DNA from: Streptomyces galbus
GTDB lineage: Bacteria; Actinomycetota; Actinomycetes; Streptomycetales; Streptomycetaceae
DNA: 64,000 nucleotides
NCBI RefSeq assembly: GCF_005280195.1
Contig: NZ_SZPR01000003.1
Coordinates: 62,001-126,000, forward strand
Direction: 5' to 3'
This document shows, one piece after another, positions 16,397 to 25,068 of the stretch (within the stretch, counting starts at the first letter, position 1; each line of letters starts with the position of its first letter). Below the pieces are notes generated by a model. The model was not told the DNA's origin and searched no databases. It saw nothing but the letters and a program-made list of their open reading frames with translations. Position numbers and translations under genes: made by a program.

Positions 16397-19084
16397 CTAC
16401 CCGTTCCGGCCTCCGAAGAGACCACCGTCCTGGCCCCTGGGATTACCGACGTCCGTGGACGACTCCGAAGGCGAGGGAGACGGGTCGCCACCGCCGCCGT
16501 TCGCGCCGCCGTTGGACGAGCCCTGGTTGGTGCCGCCGTTGCTCTGGCACTGCCAGTCGAACCTGCCGCAGGTGTCACTGGGCGACGGTGACGGCTCGAC
16601 CTCGCTCTCACTCGGGCTCGGGGACGGGCTCGGCGAGGACTTCTCGGACTCGCTCACCGACGGCGACGGGCTCGGCGCCGGGTCCTCGTTCAGCACCTTA
16701 CCGATGGGCTCGGGCGTCGGGAACGACTTCGCCGGCTGGCCCTTGAGCGCTTCGGCCATGTAGTCGTGCCAGATCTGGGCCGGGAACGACGCACCGTGGA
16801 TCTTCTTCTGGCCGCCCGTGCCGTACATCTCCAGGAACGTGCGGTTCTTGTTGGCCTCGTTGTCGTCGTACCGGAACATCGAGATCGCGGTCGAGAGCTG
16901 CGGCGTGTAGCCGACGAACCAGGCCGACTTGTTGCCGTCGGTGGTACCGGTCTTGCCGGCCACGTCCCGCCCGGGCAGCTGGGCGGCCGTACCGGTGCCC
17001 TTGTCGACCACGGTCTTCAGGATGTCCGTGACGTTGTCGGCGACCGCCGAGGTGAACGCCTCCTGGGTCTCGGTCTTGTGCGTGAAGGTCACCCCCTCCT
17101 TGCTGGTGACCTTCTCCACCGAGTACGGGTCGCGCTGCTTGCCGCTCGCGGCGAAGGTGGCGTAGGCGCCCGCCATGCGGATCGCGCTGGGGTCCGAGAT
17201 GCCGATGGAGAAGGACGGGAAGCTGGTGCCCGTCAGGCTCTTCTCCTTCAGGCCGGCCTTGAGGGCCGCGTCCTTGACCTTGTCCAGGCCGACGTCCATG
17301 CCGAGCTGCACGAAGGCGGAGTTCACCGACTCCCGCATGGCCTCCCGCAGGTCGATCTTGAAGTTGGGCGGGCTGCCGTACGAGGCCTGGCCGTCGTTGG
17401 TCTGGAGCCACTCCTCGCCCTTCTCGTTCTTCCAGACCGACCCGTCGTAGTTCCTGATCTTGAGCTTGTTCTTGCCCGAGTACAGGCTCTTGGGGGAGAC
17501 GATCGTGCGCTCGTCCTGCGCCTGCGACGAGCCGAGGTCGGGGTCGCGCACGCCCCAGGTCATCGCGGCCGCGAGGACGAACGGCTTGAACGTCGAACCG
17601 ACCTGGGCACCGGTCTGGTCGGCGTTGTTGGTGAAGTGCTTGGTGGCGTCCTCGCCGCCGTAGATGGCCCGGATGGCGCCGCTGGCCGGATCCACCGAGG
17701 CGCCGCCGAACTGGACGTGGGTGTCCGTGTCCGGGCGCTCCTTCGGCTTGATGCTGGACTTCTGGACCTTGGTGACCGCGGCGGTGAGCTCGTCGACCTT
17801 CTTCTTGTCGAAGGTCGTGTAGATCGACAGGCCGCCCGTGCGCAGCTTCTCCTCGTCGATCCCGGTCTTGTCGCTGTTGTTGACCAGGTAGCTGTTGGCG
17901 AGGTCGACGAGGTAACCGGTCTGGCCGCTCAGCGCCGTGTTCGACCGGGGGTTGTTCACCTTCGGGAGCTGGGTGTACTTGGCCCGCTCGGCGGCGTTCA
18001 GGTGGCCGTACTCGACCATCTTGTCGAGCGTGTCCTGCATCTGGATGAGAGCGCGCTTCTTGTTGGCCTCGGGCGTGGCGGCGGTGTCGATGGACTGGGC
18101 GCCCGCCGGGTCGTAGTAGGTGGCGCCCTTGAGCATGGCCGCCAGGAAGGCGCACTCGCCCGGGTTGAGCTTGATGGCGTCCTTGTTGAAGTACGCCCGG
18201 GCCGCGGCCTGGATGCCGTACGCGTTGCGCCCGTAGTAGGCCGAGTTCAGGTACCCGGCCATGATCTCGTCCTTGTCGATCGTGGCGCCCACCTTGACGG
18301 CGACGAGGATCTCCTTGAACTTCCGGGAGATCGTCTGGGACTGGTCGTTCAGCATCGCGTTCTTGACGTACTGCTGGGTGATCGTCGAACCGCCCTGCGT
18401 CTGTCCGCCCCGCGCCATGTTGAGGAACGCGCGGGCGATGCCCTTGGGGTCGACGCCGCGGTCCGTCTCGAAGGTCTTGTTCTCCTGGGAGATCACCGCG
18501 TAGCGCATGGCCGCGGGGATCTGGGAGTAGTCGATGATCTGCCGGTTGGTCTCACCGCCGGTGGCGACCATCTCGGTGCCGTCCGACCAGAAGTAGACGT
18601 TGTTCTGCGCCTTCGCGGTCTTCGCGATGTCCGGGACGCCCACCATGGCGTAGCCGATGCCCGCCACGGCCACCAGGCAGCCGATGAAGCCGAGGCACAG
18701 GCCGCTGACCAGCTTCCAGGAGGGCATCCAGCGGCGCCAGCCGTCCTTGCCGTAGCGCGGGTAGTCGATCAGGCGCTTGCGCCCGGGCCCCTGACGGCCG
18801 CGGCCGGGGCCCGCCGCGCCGCCGCGCCGGCCTGTGCCCGGCTCGGGCGCCCGGCGCCGGCCGCCCGCGTTCCGCTGTGCCGCGCGCCGGGCCTCGGCCC
18901 GGCCGCCGTAGGACTGCTGCTCGCCTTCCGCGCCGTACTGCCCCGACCCGTACGAGTCGGAGGGGGATCCGGTGGCGCCTCGCGGTGCCGCGCGGCGGCC
19001 GGAGGACGCACCGGACTGGCCGCGTCGGGCCGCGGCACGTCCGCCTCCCTGCGGCTGCGGCGGTTTGCGACGGTGCTCGCTCAT
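16397..19084 (-). CDS. Bifunctional penicillin-binding protein (class A PBP)
   Basis: An 895-residue peptidoglycan synthase. An Arg/Gly/Ser-rich cytoplasmic leader (about 1-110) precedes one membrane helix (LCLGFIGCLVAVAGIGYAMVG, about 130-150). The GT51 glycosyltransferase domain shows SQENKTFETDRGVD, then GGSTITQQYVKN. The transpeptidase domain shows GSTFKP (nucleophile Ser), ESVNSAF (SxN) and AGKTGTT (KTG). A Ser/Pro/Glu-rich tail ends the protein. The ATG at 19084 has GAGGAG about 10 bases upstream, so the upstream extension is rejected. Its expression is independent of the downstream gene because a hairpin separates them. Confidence 0.93.
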   Translation of the reverse strand: MSEHRRKPPQPQGGGRAAARRGQSGASSGRRAAPRGATGSPSDSYGSGQYGAEGEQQSYGGRAEARRAAQRNAGGRRRAPEPGTGRRGGAAGPGRGRQGPGRKRLIDYPRYGKDGWRRWMPSWKLVSGLCLGFIGCLVAVAGIGYAMVGVPDIAKTAKAQNNVYFWSDGTEMVATGGETNRQIIDYSQIPAAMRYAVISQENKTFETDRGVDPKGIARAFLNMARGGQTQGGSTITQQYVKNAMLNDQSQTISRKFKEILVAVKVGATIDKDEIMAGYLNSAYYGRNAYGIQAAARAYFNKDAIKLNPGECAFLAAMLKGATYYDPAGAQSIDTAATPEANKKRALIQMQDTLDKMVEYGHLNAAERAKYTQLPKVNNPRSNTALSGQTGYLVDLANSYLVNNSDKTGIDEEKLRTGGLSIYTTFDKKKVDELTAAVTKVQKSSIKPKERPDTDTHVQFGGASVDPASGAIRAIYGGEDATKHFTNNADQTGAQVGSTFKPFVLAAAMTWGVRDPDLGSSQAQDERTIVSPKSLYSGKNKLKIRNYDGSVWKNEKGEEWLQTNDGQASYGSPPNFKIDLREAMRESVNSAFVQLGMDVGLDKVKDAALKAGLKEKSLTGTSFPSFSIGISDPSAIRMAGAYATFAASGKQRDPYSVEKVTSKEGVTFTHKTETQEAFTSAVADNVTDILKTVVDKGTGTAAQLPGRDVAGKTGTTDGNKSAWFVGYTPQLSTAISMFRYDDNEANKNRTFLEMYGTGGQKKIHGASFPAQIWHDYMAEALKGQPAKSFPTPEPIGKVLNEDPAPSPSPSVSESEKSSPSPSPSPSESEVEPSPSPSDTCGRFDWQCQSNGGTNQGSSNGGANGGGGDPSPSPSESSTDVGNPRGQDGGLFGGRNG

Positions 19085-19386
19085 CGAACGACTACTCCTC
19101 GGGCAGGCGCACCCGTGCGCGCCTGGAAACGGCAGCTGGTTTCCGGTCCCCCCGAAGTACGGACGGGGTCGGTTCCCCATTCACCCGTACGGCACCAAGA
19201 GTCTCGACGCCCCCCGGCGTCTCGCGGTTCCCGGTGGTGTGCATGCCGCACAGACTACGGGCCGTCAAAACCCGTCGAGTTCCGAAGTTCACCCCAAACC
19301 CGGCAACTTGCTGCGAACGAAACGGTGATGTGATCCCGTTCACCGTCTCCCCTCTTGTCCCGTGCGGAAGGCCGTTCTATCGTCGT

Positions 19387-19407
19387 GATGTATCGAGTCG
19401 ATACATC
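19387..19407. promoter_or_regulatory. Candidate PadR operator
   Basis: Perfect inverted repeat with 10-base arms (GATGTATCGA and its complement) around one base, 41 bases before the PadR start codon. Its ATGT...ACAT ends resemble known PadR boxes. It lies in the 364-base divergent gap 19085-19448, where no gene is seen. Confidence 0.7.
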
Positions 19408-19448
19408 AGCGCGAGATAAAGTGCGACGACAGGAGAGGAGGGCGACCC

Positions 19449-20132
19449 ATGAGCCGACGTTCCGGCATCCTCGAGTTCGCCGTCCTCGGCCTGCTCCGCG
19501 AGTCTCCGATGCACGGCTATGAGCTGCGCAAACGACTCAATACATCCCTGGGGGTGTTCCGGGCGTTCAGCTACGGGACGCTCTACCCCTGCCTCAAGAC
19601 GCTGCTCGCCAACGGCTGGTTGACGGAGGAACCGGGGCACAGCCCCGAGGACGCCCTCGCCACCACCCTCGCGGGCCGTCGCGCCAAGATCGTCTACCGG
19701 TTGACGGCGGAAGGTAAGGAGCGCTTCGAGGAACTGCTCTCCCAGACGGGGCCCGACGCGTACGAGGACGAGACCTTCGCCGCTCGCTTCGCCTTCTTCG
19801 GGCAGACCTCCCGCGACGTGCGCATGCGCGTCCTGGAGGGCCGCCGCAGCCGTCTGGAGGAACGCCTGGAGAAGATGCGCGCCTCGCTGGCGCGCACCCG
19901 GGAGCGCCTCGACGACTACACACTCGAGCTCCAGCGCCACGGAATGGAGTCCGTGGAGCGCGAAGTGCGCTGGCTGAACGAGCTCATCGAGAGCGAGCGG
20001 GCCGGACGGGACCTGAAGGGTGCCGGCTCCGGGGGGACCGCTCAGCAGGACACCACCACTGGATCGACGGGCGGCCTGCCCCGTCCCGGGGACGCCCCCG
20101 GGACGGATACGCCCGGCGACACCGCCACGTGA
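19449..20132 (+). CDS. PadR family transcriptional regulator
   Basis: A 227-residue regulator. The winged helix-turn-helix (about residues 6-90) starts [24 protein letters not shown] and includes [18 protein letters not shown]; a coiled C-terminal dimerisation region (about 115-185) follows, then a Gly/Thr-rich tail. ATG at 19449 with GGAGAGGAGGG upstream. It precedes inositol-phosphate synthase by 44 bases, so the two may form one transcript and the regulator may control it. The upstream palindrome suggests autoregulation. Confidence 0.92.
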   Translation: MSRRSGILEFAVLGLLRESPMHGYELRKRLNTSLGVFRAFSYGTLYPCLKTLLANGWLTEEPGHSPEDALATTLAGRRAKIVYRLTAEGKERFEELLSQTGPDAYEDETFAARFAFFGQTSRDVRMRVLEGRRSRLEERLEKMRASLARTRERLDDYTLELQRHGMESVEREVRWLNELIESERAGRDLKGAGSGGTAQQDTTTGSTGGLPRPGDAPGTDTPGDTAT

Positions 20133-20176
20133 GCGCCCAGTCAGGGCCTCACTCGTACACACAGGGAGCAACCGGA

Positions 20177-21259
20177 ATGGGTTCGGTTCGCGTAGCCGTC
20201 GTCGGCGTGGGCAACTGCGCCGCTTCGCTGGTGCAGGGAGTCGAGTACTACAAGGACGCCGACCCGGCGTCCAAGGTGCCGGGCCTGATGCACGTCCAGT
20301 TCGGCGACTACCACGTCAAGGACGTCGAGTTCGTCGCCGCCTTCGACGTGGACGCCAAGAAGGTCGGTCTCGACCTCGCGGACGCGATCGGCGCCTCCGA
20401 GAACAACACCATCAAGATCTGCGACGTCCCCACCACCGGGGTGACGGTCCAGCGCGGTCACACCCTCGACGGCCTCGGCAAGTACTACCGCCAGACCATC
20501 GAGGAGTCCGCCGAGGAGCCGGTGGACGTCGTCCAGGTCCTGAAGGACAAGCAGGTCGACGTGCTCGTCTGCTACCTGCCGGTGGGTTCCGAGGACGCGG
20601 CGAAGTTCTACGCCCAGTGCGCCATCGACGCCAAGGTCGCCTTCGTCAACGCCCTCCCGGTCTTCATCGCGGGCACCAAGGAGTGGGCCGACAAGTTCAC
20701 CGAGGCCGGTGTCCCGATCGTCGGCGACGACATCAAGTCCCAGGTCGGCGCGACCATCACGCACCGCGTCATGGCGAAGCTGTTCGAGGACCGCGGTGTC
20801 ATCCTGGACCGCACCATGCAGCTGAACGTCGGCGGCAACATGGACTTCAAGAACATGCTCGAGCGCGAGCGCCTGGAGTCCAAGAAGATCTCCAAGACGC
20901 AGGCCGTCACCTCCCAGATCCCCGACCGGGACCTCGGCGAGAAGAACGTCCACATCGGCCCGTCCGACTACGTCGCGTGGCTCGACGACCGCAAGTGGGC
21001 CTACGTCCGCCTCGAGGGCCGCGCCTTCGGTGACGTCCCGCTGAACCTGGAGTACAAGCTCGAGGTCTGGGACTCCCCGAACTCCGCCGGCGTCATCATC
21101 GACGCCGTGCGCGCCGCGAAGATCGCCAAGGACCGCGGCATCGGCGGCCCGATCCTGTCGGCCTCCAGCTACTTCATGAAGTCCCCGCCGGTCCAGTACT
21201 TCGACGACGAGGCCCGCGAGAACGTCGAGAAGTTCATCAGCGGCGAGGTCGAGCGCTAA
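20177..21259 (+). CDS. ino1: Inositol-3-phosphate synthase
   Basis: A 360-residue enzyme that converts glucose 6-phosphate to myo-inositol 3-phosphate with NAD, feeding mycothiol and phosphatidylinositol synthesis. The NAD-binding loop is [10 protein letters not shown] (about residues 8-17); [25 protein letters not shown] and [17 protein letters not shown] are hallmark segments of the actinobacterial enzyme. The ATG at 20177 has AGGGAG upstream. It follows the PadR gene and ends with a hairpin terminator. Confidence 0.95.
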   Translation: MGSVRVAVVGVGNCAASLVQGVEYYKDADPASKVPGLMHVQFGDYHVKDVEFVAAFDVDAKKVGLDLADAIGASENNTIKICDVPTTGVTVQRGHTLDGLGKYYRQTIEESAEEPVDVVQVLKDKQVDVLVCYLPVGSEDAAKFYAQCAIDAKVAFVNALPVFIAGTKEWADKFTEAGVPIVGDDIKSQVGATITHRVMAKLFEDRGVILDRTMQLNVGGNMDFKNMLERERLESKKISKTQAVTSQIPDRDLGEKNVHIGPSDYVAWLDDRKWAYVRLEGRAFGDVPLNLEYKLEVWDSPNSAGVIIDAVRAAKIAKDRGIGGPILSASSYFMKSPPVQYFDDEARENVEKFISGEVER

Positions 21260-21296
21260 GCACGGCACCGCACAGCAACGCTCCTGCCAGGGCTCA

Positions 21297-21330
21297 CAGG
21301 GTCCCCGGGTCACTCGATCCGGGGACCCTG
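21297..21330 (+). terminator. Hairpin after inositol-phosphate synthase
   Basis: Ten-base arms (CAGGGTCCCC and its complement) with a 14-base loop, 37 bases after the stop and just before the next gene. Confidence 0.75.
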
Positions 21331-21351
21331 CCGTGTGTGAGGCTGTCCGCC

Positions 21352-22620
21352 ATGGCCGTCGTCCCTGATCTGCGCGTTCTGCTGCGCTTCGGCGCCTTCC
21401 GGCGCCTGCTCGCCGTACGGCTGCTCTCCCAGTGCGCCGACGGCGTGTTCCAGGTGGCGCTCGCGACGTACGTCGTCTTCTCCCCCGAGAAGCAGGCCTC
21501 GGCCGGTGCCATCGCCTCCGCCATGGCGGTCCTGCTGCTGCCCTACTCGCTCGTCGGCCCCTTCGCCGGCGTGCTGCTGGACCGCTGGCGCCGCCGGCAG
21601 GTGTTCCTGTACGGCAACCTGCTGCACGCCGCGCTCGCGACGGCCACCGCGGCCCTGATGGTCGCGCAGGTCCCCGACTGGCTGTTCTACGTCTCCGCGC
21701 TGTGCGTGACAGCCGTCAACCGTTTCGTCCTGGCCGGGCTGTCCGCGGCCCTGCCCCGCGTGGTGGACGCGGAGCGGCTCGTCCTGGCGAACTCCCTGTC
21801 CCCGACCGCCGGGACGCTCGCCGCGACCGCGGGCGGCGGACTGGCCTTCGTCGTACGGCTGGTCGCGGCGGACTCCGACGCCGCCGTGGTGCTGCTGGGG
21901 GCCGGCCTGTACCTGTGCTCCGCGCTCGCCTCCCTGCGCATGGCGCCCGACCTGCTCGGTCCCGACCGCGCGCTGGTGCGCCCGCGCCTGTCGGCGGCGC
22001 TCAGGGGCACGGCGAGCGGTCTGGCGGCCGGGGTGCGGCACCTGACCGAGCCGCGGCGCCGGACGGCGGCGTGGGCGCTCGGCTCCATGACGCTGATGCG
22101 GTTCTGCTACGGCGCGCTGACCGTGATGGTGCTGATGCTCTGCCGCTACGCCTGGTCGTCCGGCTCCGACCCGGACGCGGGGCTGGCGCTGCTGGGGCTG
22201 GCGGTGGGCGTCTCCGGCGCGGGCTTCTTCGTGGCGGCCCTGGTGACGCCGTCGGCGGCGGGCAGGCTGGGCCCGGTCCGCTGGACCGTCGTGTGCGCGG
22301 CCGCGGCGGCCGTCCTGGAACCGGTGCTCGGGCTGCCCTTCCGCCAGGGCCCCGTCCTCGTCCTCGCCTTCCTGCTGGGGCTCGTGACGCAAGGGGCGAA
22401 AATAGCCACCGACACCCTCGTCCAGTCCGGCGTCGAGGACGGCTATCGCGGACGGGTCTTCTCCCTCTACGACGTCCTGTTCAACGTCGCCTTCGTGGGC
22501 GCCGCCGGGGTGGCCGCCCTGATGCTCCCACCGGACGGCCGGTCGGCGGCCCTGGTGGTAACGATCGCCGTGATCTACGGAGCGGTTGCGGCGGCTATGG
22601 CCCGCTTTGGACGCCGCTGA
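21352..22620 (+). CDS. MFS transporter
   Basis: A 422-residue membrane protein with about 11-12 hydrophobic segments. FRRLLAVRLLSQCADGVFQVALATYV is the first helix region and LLDRWRRRQVF the conserved loop between helices 2 and 3 of the DHA3-like MFS group. The substrate is unknown. The start is uncertain between GTG at 21337 and ATG at 21352; I prefer the ATG because GAGG lies about 10 bases upstream. It stands alone after the terminator of the previous gene. Confidence 0.82.
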   Translation: MAVVPDLRVLLRFGAFRRLLAVRLLSQCADGVFQVALATYVVFSPEKQASAGAIASAMAVLLLPYSLVGPFAGVLLDRWRRRQVFLYGNLLHAALATATAALMVAQVPDWLFYVSALCVTAVNRFVLAGLSAALPRVVDAERLVLANSLSPTAGTLAATAGGGLAFVVRLVAADSDAAVVLLGAGLYLCSALASLRMAPDLLGPDRALVRPRLSAALRGTASGLAAGVRHLTEPRRRTAAWALGSMTLMRFCYGALTVMVLMLCRYAWSSGSDPDAGLALLGLAVGVSGAGFFVAALVTPSAAGRLGPVRWTVVCAAAAAVLEPVLGLPFRQGPVLVLAFLLGLVTQGAKIATDTLVQSGVEDGYRGRVFSLYDVLFNVAFVGAAGVAALMLPPDGRSAALVVTIAVIYGAVAAAMARFGRR

Positions 22621-22744
22621 GTGTCACATCCGAGCCACAGAGTCCCCTCAGGTGTCAGCGGTGTCAGTGGTGGCCGGTAACTTACGTGCGTCTTATGCGC
22701 TTCTTATCTGAGCGCCCACCAACTTTTCACAGGGGGACCCCTAC

Positions 22745-23230
22745 GTGACCACGACGCCGCCCCAGGGCCAGAACCCTTACGCGCAGGACCAGAACCCCTA
22801 CGCCCAGGGCCAGCCGCAGCAGCCGGGCCAGGCGCCCTACGCCCCGTTCCCCAACCAGGGTGTCCCCGCGCCGCAGCCGCCCCGCCGCAAGGTGAGCTTC
22901 AAGCTCATCAAGAACATCGTCATCGCCGTCGTGGTCATCGGCGTGGCGGTCGGCGGTTACATAGCGAGCCGGGACGACGCGGACACGGCCGCGGTCGGCG
23001 ACTGCATGCACCGGGGGAGCAACTCCGACACCGACCCGGACCTCGAGGTCGTCGACTGCAAGTCGTCCAAGGCCCAGTACGTCGTACTGGCCAAGATCAA
23101 GGGCAAGTACGCGGGCGAGGTGACCGCCTCCACGAAGTGCGAGGCCGAGGCCAAGGACTTCGAGTACACCTACACCGAGTCCGGCGACGGCAGCGACTTC
23201 CTGCTCTGCCTGAAGGACTACGCCAAGTAG
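22745..23230 (+). CDS. LppU/SCO3897-like membrane-anchored protein
   Basis: A 161-residue protein with a Pro/Gln/Tyr-rich cytoplasmic leader containing QNPYAQ repeats (about 9-21), one membrane helix (IKNIVIAVVVIGVAVGGYIA, about 57-76) and an extracytoplasmic domain with four cysteines (GDCMH, VDCKSS, TKCEAEA, LLCLKD) that could form two disulfides. Its composition and place match the LppU/SCO3897 family, which has no established function. GTG at 22745 with AGGGGG about 7 bases upstream. Two parS sites follow. Confidence 0.78.
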   Translation: MTTTPPQGQNPYAQDQNPYAQGQPQQPGQAPYAPFPNQGVPAPQPPRRKVSFKLIKNIVIAVVVIGVAVGGYIASRDDADTAAVGDCMHRGSNSDTDPDLEVVDCKSSKAQYVVLAKIKGKYAGEVTASTKCEAEAKDFEYTYTESGDGSDFLLCLKDYAK

Positions 23231-23250
23231 GACACCCACCGCGCGGTGAT

Positions 23251-23264
23251 GTTTCACGTGAAAC
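23251..23264. promoter_or_regulatory. parS site (ParB binding)
   Basis: Perfect GTTTCACGTGAAAC, 20 bases after the LppU-like stop codon. Confidence 0.92.
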
Positions 23265-23302
23265 ACCGCCCCGCACCCGGGTGACAGCACGACGGCGGCA
23301 CG

Positions 23303-23342
23303 GCAACGGGGTCATGTTTCACGTGAAACATGACCCCGTTGC
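23303..23342. terminator. 40-bp perfect palindrome with parS at its centre
   Basis: Twenty-base arms with no loop; the centre is parS (23316-23329). It lies between the convergent LppU-like gene and the CCA-adding enzyme gene, 6 bases from the latter's stop, and no other hairpin is visible in the gap. Confidence 0.65.
23316..23329. promoter_or_regulatory. parS site (ParB binding)
   Basis: Perfect GTTTCACGTGAAAC in the middle of a 40-bp palindrome; second parS in this gap. Confidence 0.92.
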
Positions 23343-23347
23343 GTTCC

Positions 23348-24790
23348 TCAGCCCTGAGCGGCCCACCACTCCTTCAGGGCCGCGACCGCGTCGTCGTGCT
23401 CCATCGGGCCGTTCTCCAGCCGCAGCTCCAGCAGGTGCTGGTAGGCCTTGCCGACGACCGGGCCCGGGCCGACGCCCAGAACCTCCATGATCTGGTTGCC
23501 GTCGAGGTCGGGACGGATGGCGTCCAGCTCCTCCTGCTCCTGCAGCTCGGCGATCCGCTCCTCCAGCCCGTCGTACGCCCGCGACAGTGCGGCCGCCTTG
23601 CGCCGGTTGCGGGTCGTGCAGTCGGACCGGGTCAGCTTGTGGAGGCGCTCGAGCAGCTGGCCGGCGTCCCGGACGTAGCGGCGCACCGCCGAGTCCGTCC
23701 ACTCCCCGGTGCCGTAGCCATGGAAGCGCAGGTGCAGTTCGACCAGCCGGGAGACGTCCTTCACCAGCTCGTTGGAGTACTTCAGCGCGGTCATGCGCTT
23801 CTTGGTCATCTTCGCGCCGACCACCTCGTGGTGGTGGAAGGAGACCCGGCCGTCCTTCTCGAAGCGCCGCGTGCGCGGCTTGCCGATGTCGTGCAGCAGC
23901 GCGGCCAGCCGGAGCGTGAGGTCGGGGCCGTCCTGCTCCAGGTCGATCGCCTGCTCCAGGACGATCAGCGTGTGCTCGTAGACGTCCTTGTGCCGGTGGT
24001 GCTCGTCGCTCTCCAGCCGCAGCGCGGGCAGCTCGGGCAGCACCCGGTCCGCGAGGCCCGTGTCCACCAGCAGGGTCAGGCCCTGCCGGGGGTGGGCGGA
24101 CAGGATCAGCTTGTTCAGCTCGTCCCGGACCCGCTCGGCGGAGACGATGCCGATGCGGTCGGCCATGTCCGTCATGGCCGTGACGACCTCCGGGGCCACC
24201 TCGAAGTCGAGCTGGGCGGCGAAGCGCGCGGCCCGCATCATCCGCAGCGGGTCGTCCGAGAACGACTCCTCGGGCGTGCCCGGCGTGCGCAGCACCCGGG
24301 CCGCGAGGTCACCGAGACCGCCGTGCGGATCGACGAACTCCTTCTCGGGCAGCGCGACGGCCATCGCGTTCACGGTGAAGTCACGGCGCACCAGGTCTTC
24401 CTCGATGGAGTCGCCGTAGGACACCTCGGGCTTGCGGGAGGTGCGGTCGTAGGCCTCCGACCGGTAGGTCGTGACCTCGATCTGGTAGCCGTCCTTCTGG
24501 GCACCCACCGTGCCGAAGGCGATCCCCACCTCCCACACGGCGTCCGCCCAGGGACGGACGATCTTCAGGACGTCCTCGGGGCGCGCGTCGGTGGTGAAGT
24601 CCAGGTCGTTGCCGAGCCGCCCGAGCAACGCGTCCCGGACCGAACCGCCGACCAGGGCGAGCGAGAACCCGGCGGCCTGGAAGCGGCGGGCGAGGTCGTC
24701 GGCGACCGGCGCGACCCGCAGCAGCTCGTTGACCGCGCGGTGCTGCGCCTGGCTCAGGGCACTGGTGTTGTCTTCGTTGGCGTTCGGCAC
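23348..24790 (-). CDS. cca: CCA tRNA nucleotidyltransferase
   Basis: A 480-residue class II nucleotidyltransferase. The head domain has LVGGSVRDALLGR then NDLDFTTDA, with the two catalytic aspartates of the DxD motif; the RRDFTVNAMAV and DPLRMMRAARFAAQL motifs follow. A central HD domain (ALLHDIGKPRTR) suggests an added phosphohydrolase activity. The Streptomyces orthologue was once called poly(A) polymerase but acts as a CCA-adding enzyme. The GTG at 24790 was chosen because VPNANEDN is the usual N-terminus; there is no strong ribosome-binding site, so the start is moderately sure. Confidence 0.9.
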   Translation of the reverse strand: MPNANEDNTSALSQAQHRAVNELLRVAPVADDLARRFQAAGFSLALVGGSVRDALLGRLGNDLDFTTDARPEDVLKIVRPWADAVWEVGIAFGTVGAQKDGYQIEVTTYRSEAYDRTSRKPEVSYGDSIEEDLVRRDFTVNAMAVALPEKEFVDPHGGLGDLAARVLRTPGTPEESFSDDPLRMMRAARFAAQLDFEVAPEVVTAMTDMADRIGIVSAERVRDELNKLILSAHPRQGLTLLVDTGLADRVLPELPALRLESDEHHRHKDVYEHTLIVLEQAIDLEQDGPDLTLRLAALLHDIGKPRTRRFEKDGRVSFHHHEVVGAKMTKKRMTALKYSNELVKDVSRLVELHLRFHGYGTGEWTDSAVRRYVRDAGQLLERLHKLTRSDCTTRNRRKAAALSRAYDGLEERIAELQEQEELDAIRPDLDGNQIMEVLGVGPGPVVGKAYQHLLELRLENGPMEHDDAVAALKEWWAAQG

Positions 24791-25068
24791 AACAGGAAAG
24801 GGTACGTGGCCCCGGAGGCGCCCCGCGCCCCGACGAGGGCCGGGCCGTCCGACCGCGGCAGGGCCGGACACCTCCCTCGATACACCCACAAGATCAGCGC
24901 TTGTGGTGTTCGGCGGCGCTCCTCTTTATACGTGCACATAGAGGACGGACCGGCGGCCTCTTGCTGATCTTGCGGAGGACTCCGCGGCACTTCCTCTCAG
25001 CGCACCTCGTTACCATGCGTGGACGCACATTCCGACGACCACTGACGACGACGAGGGACGGCGAACGC

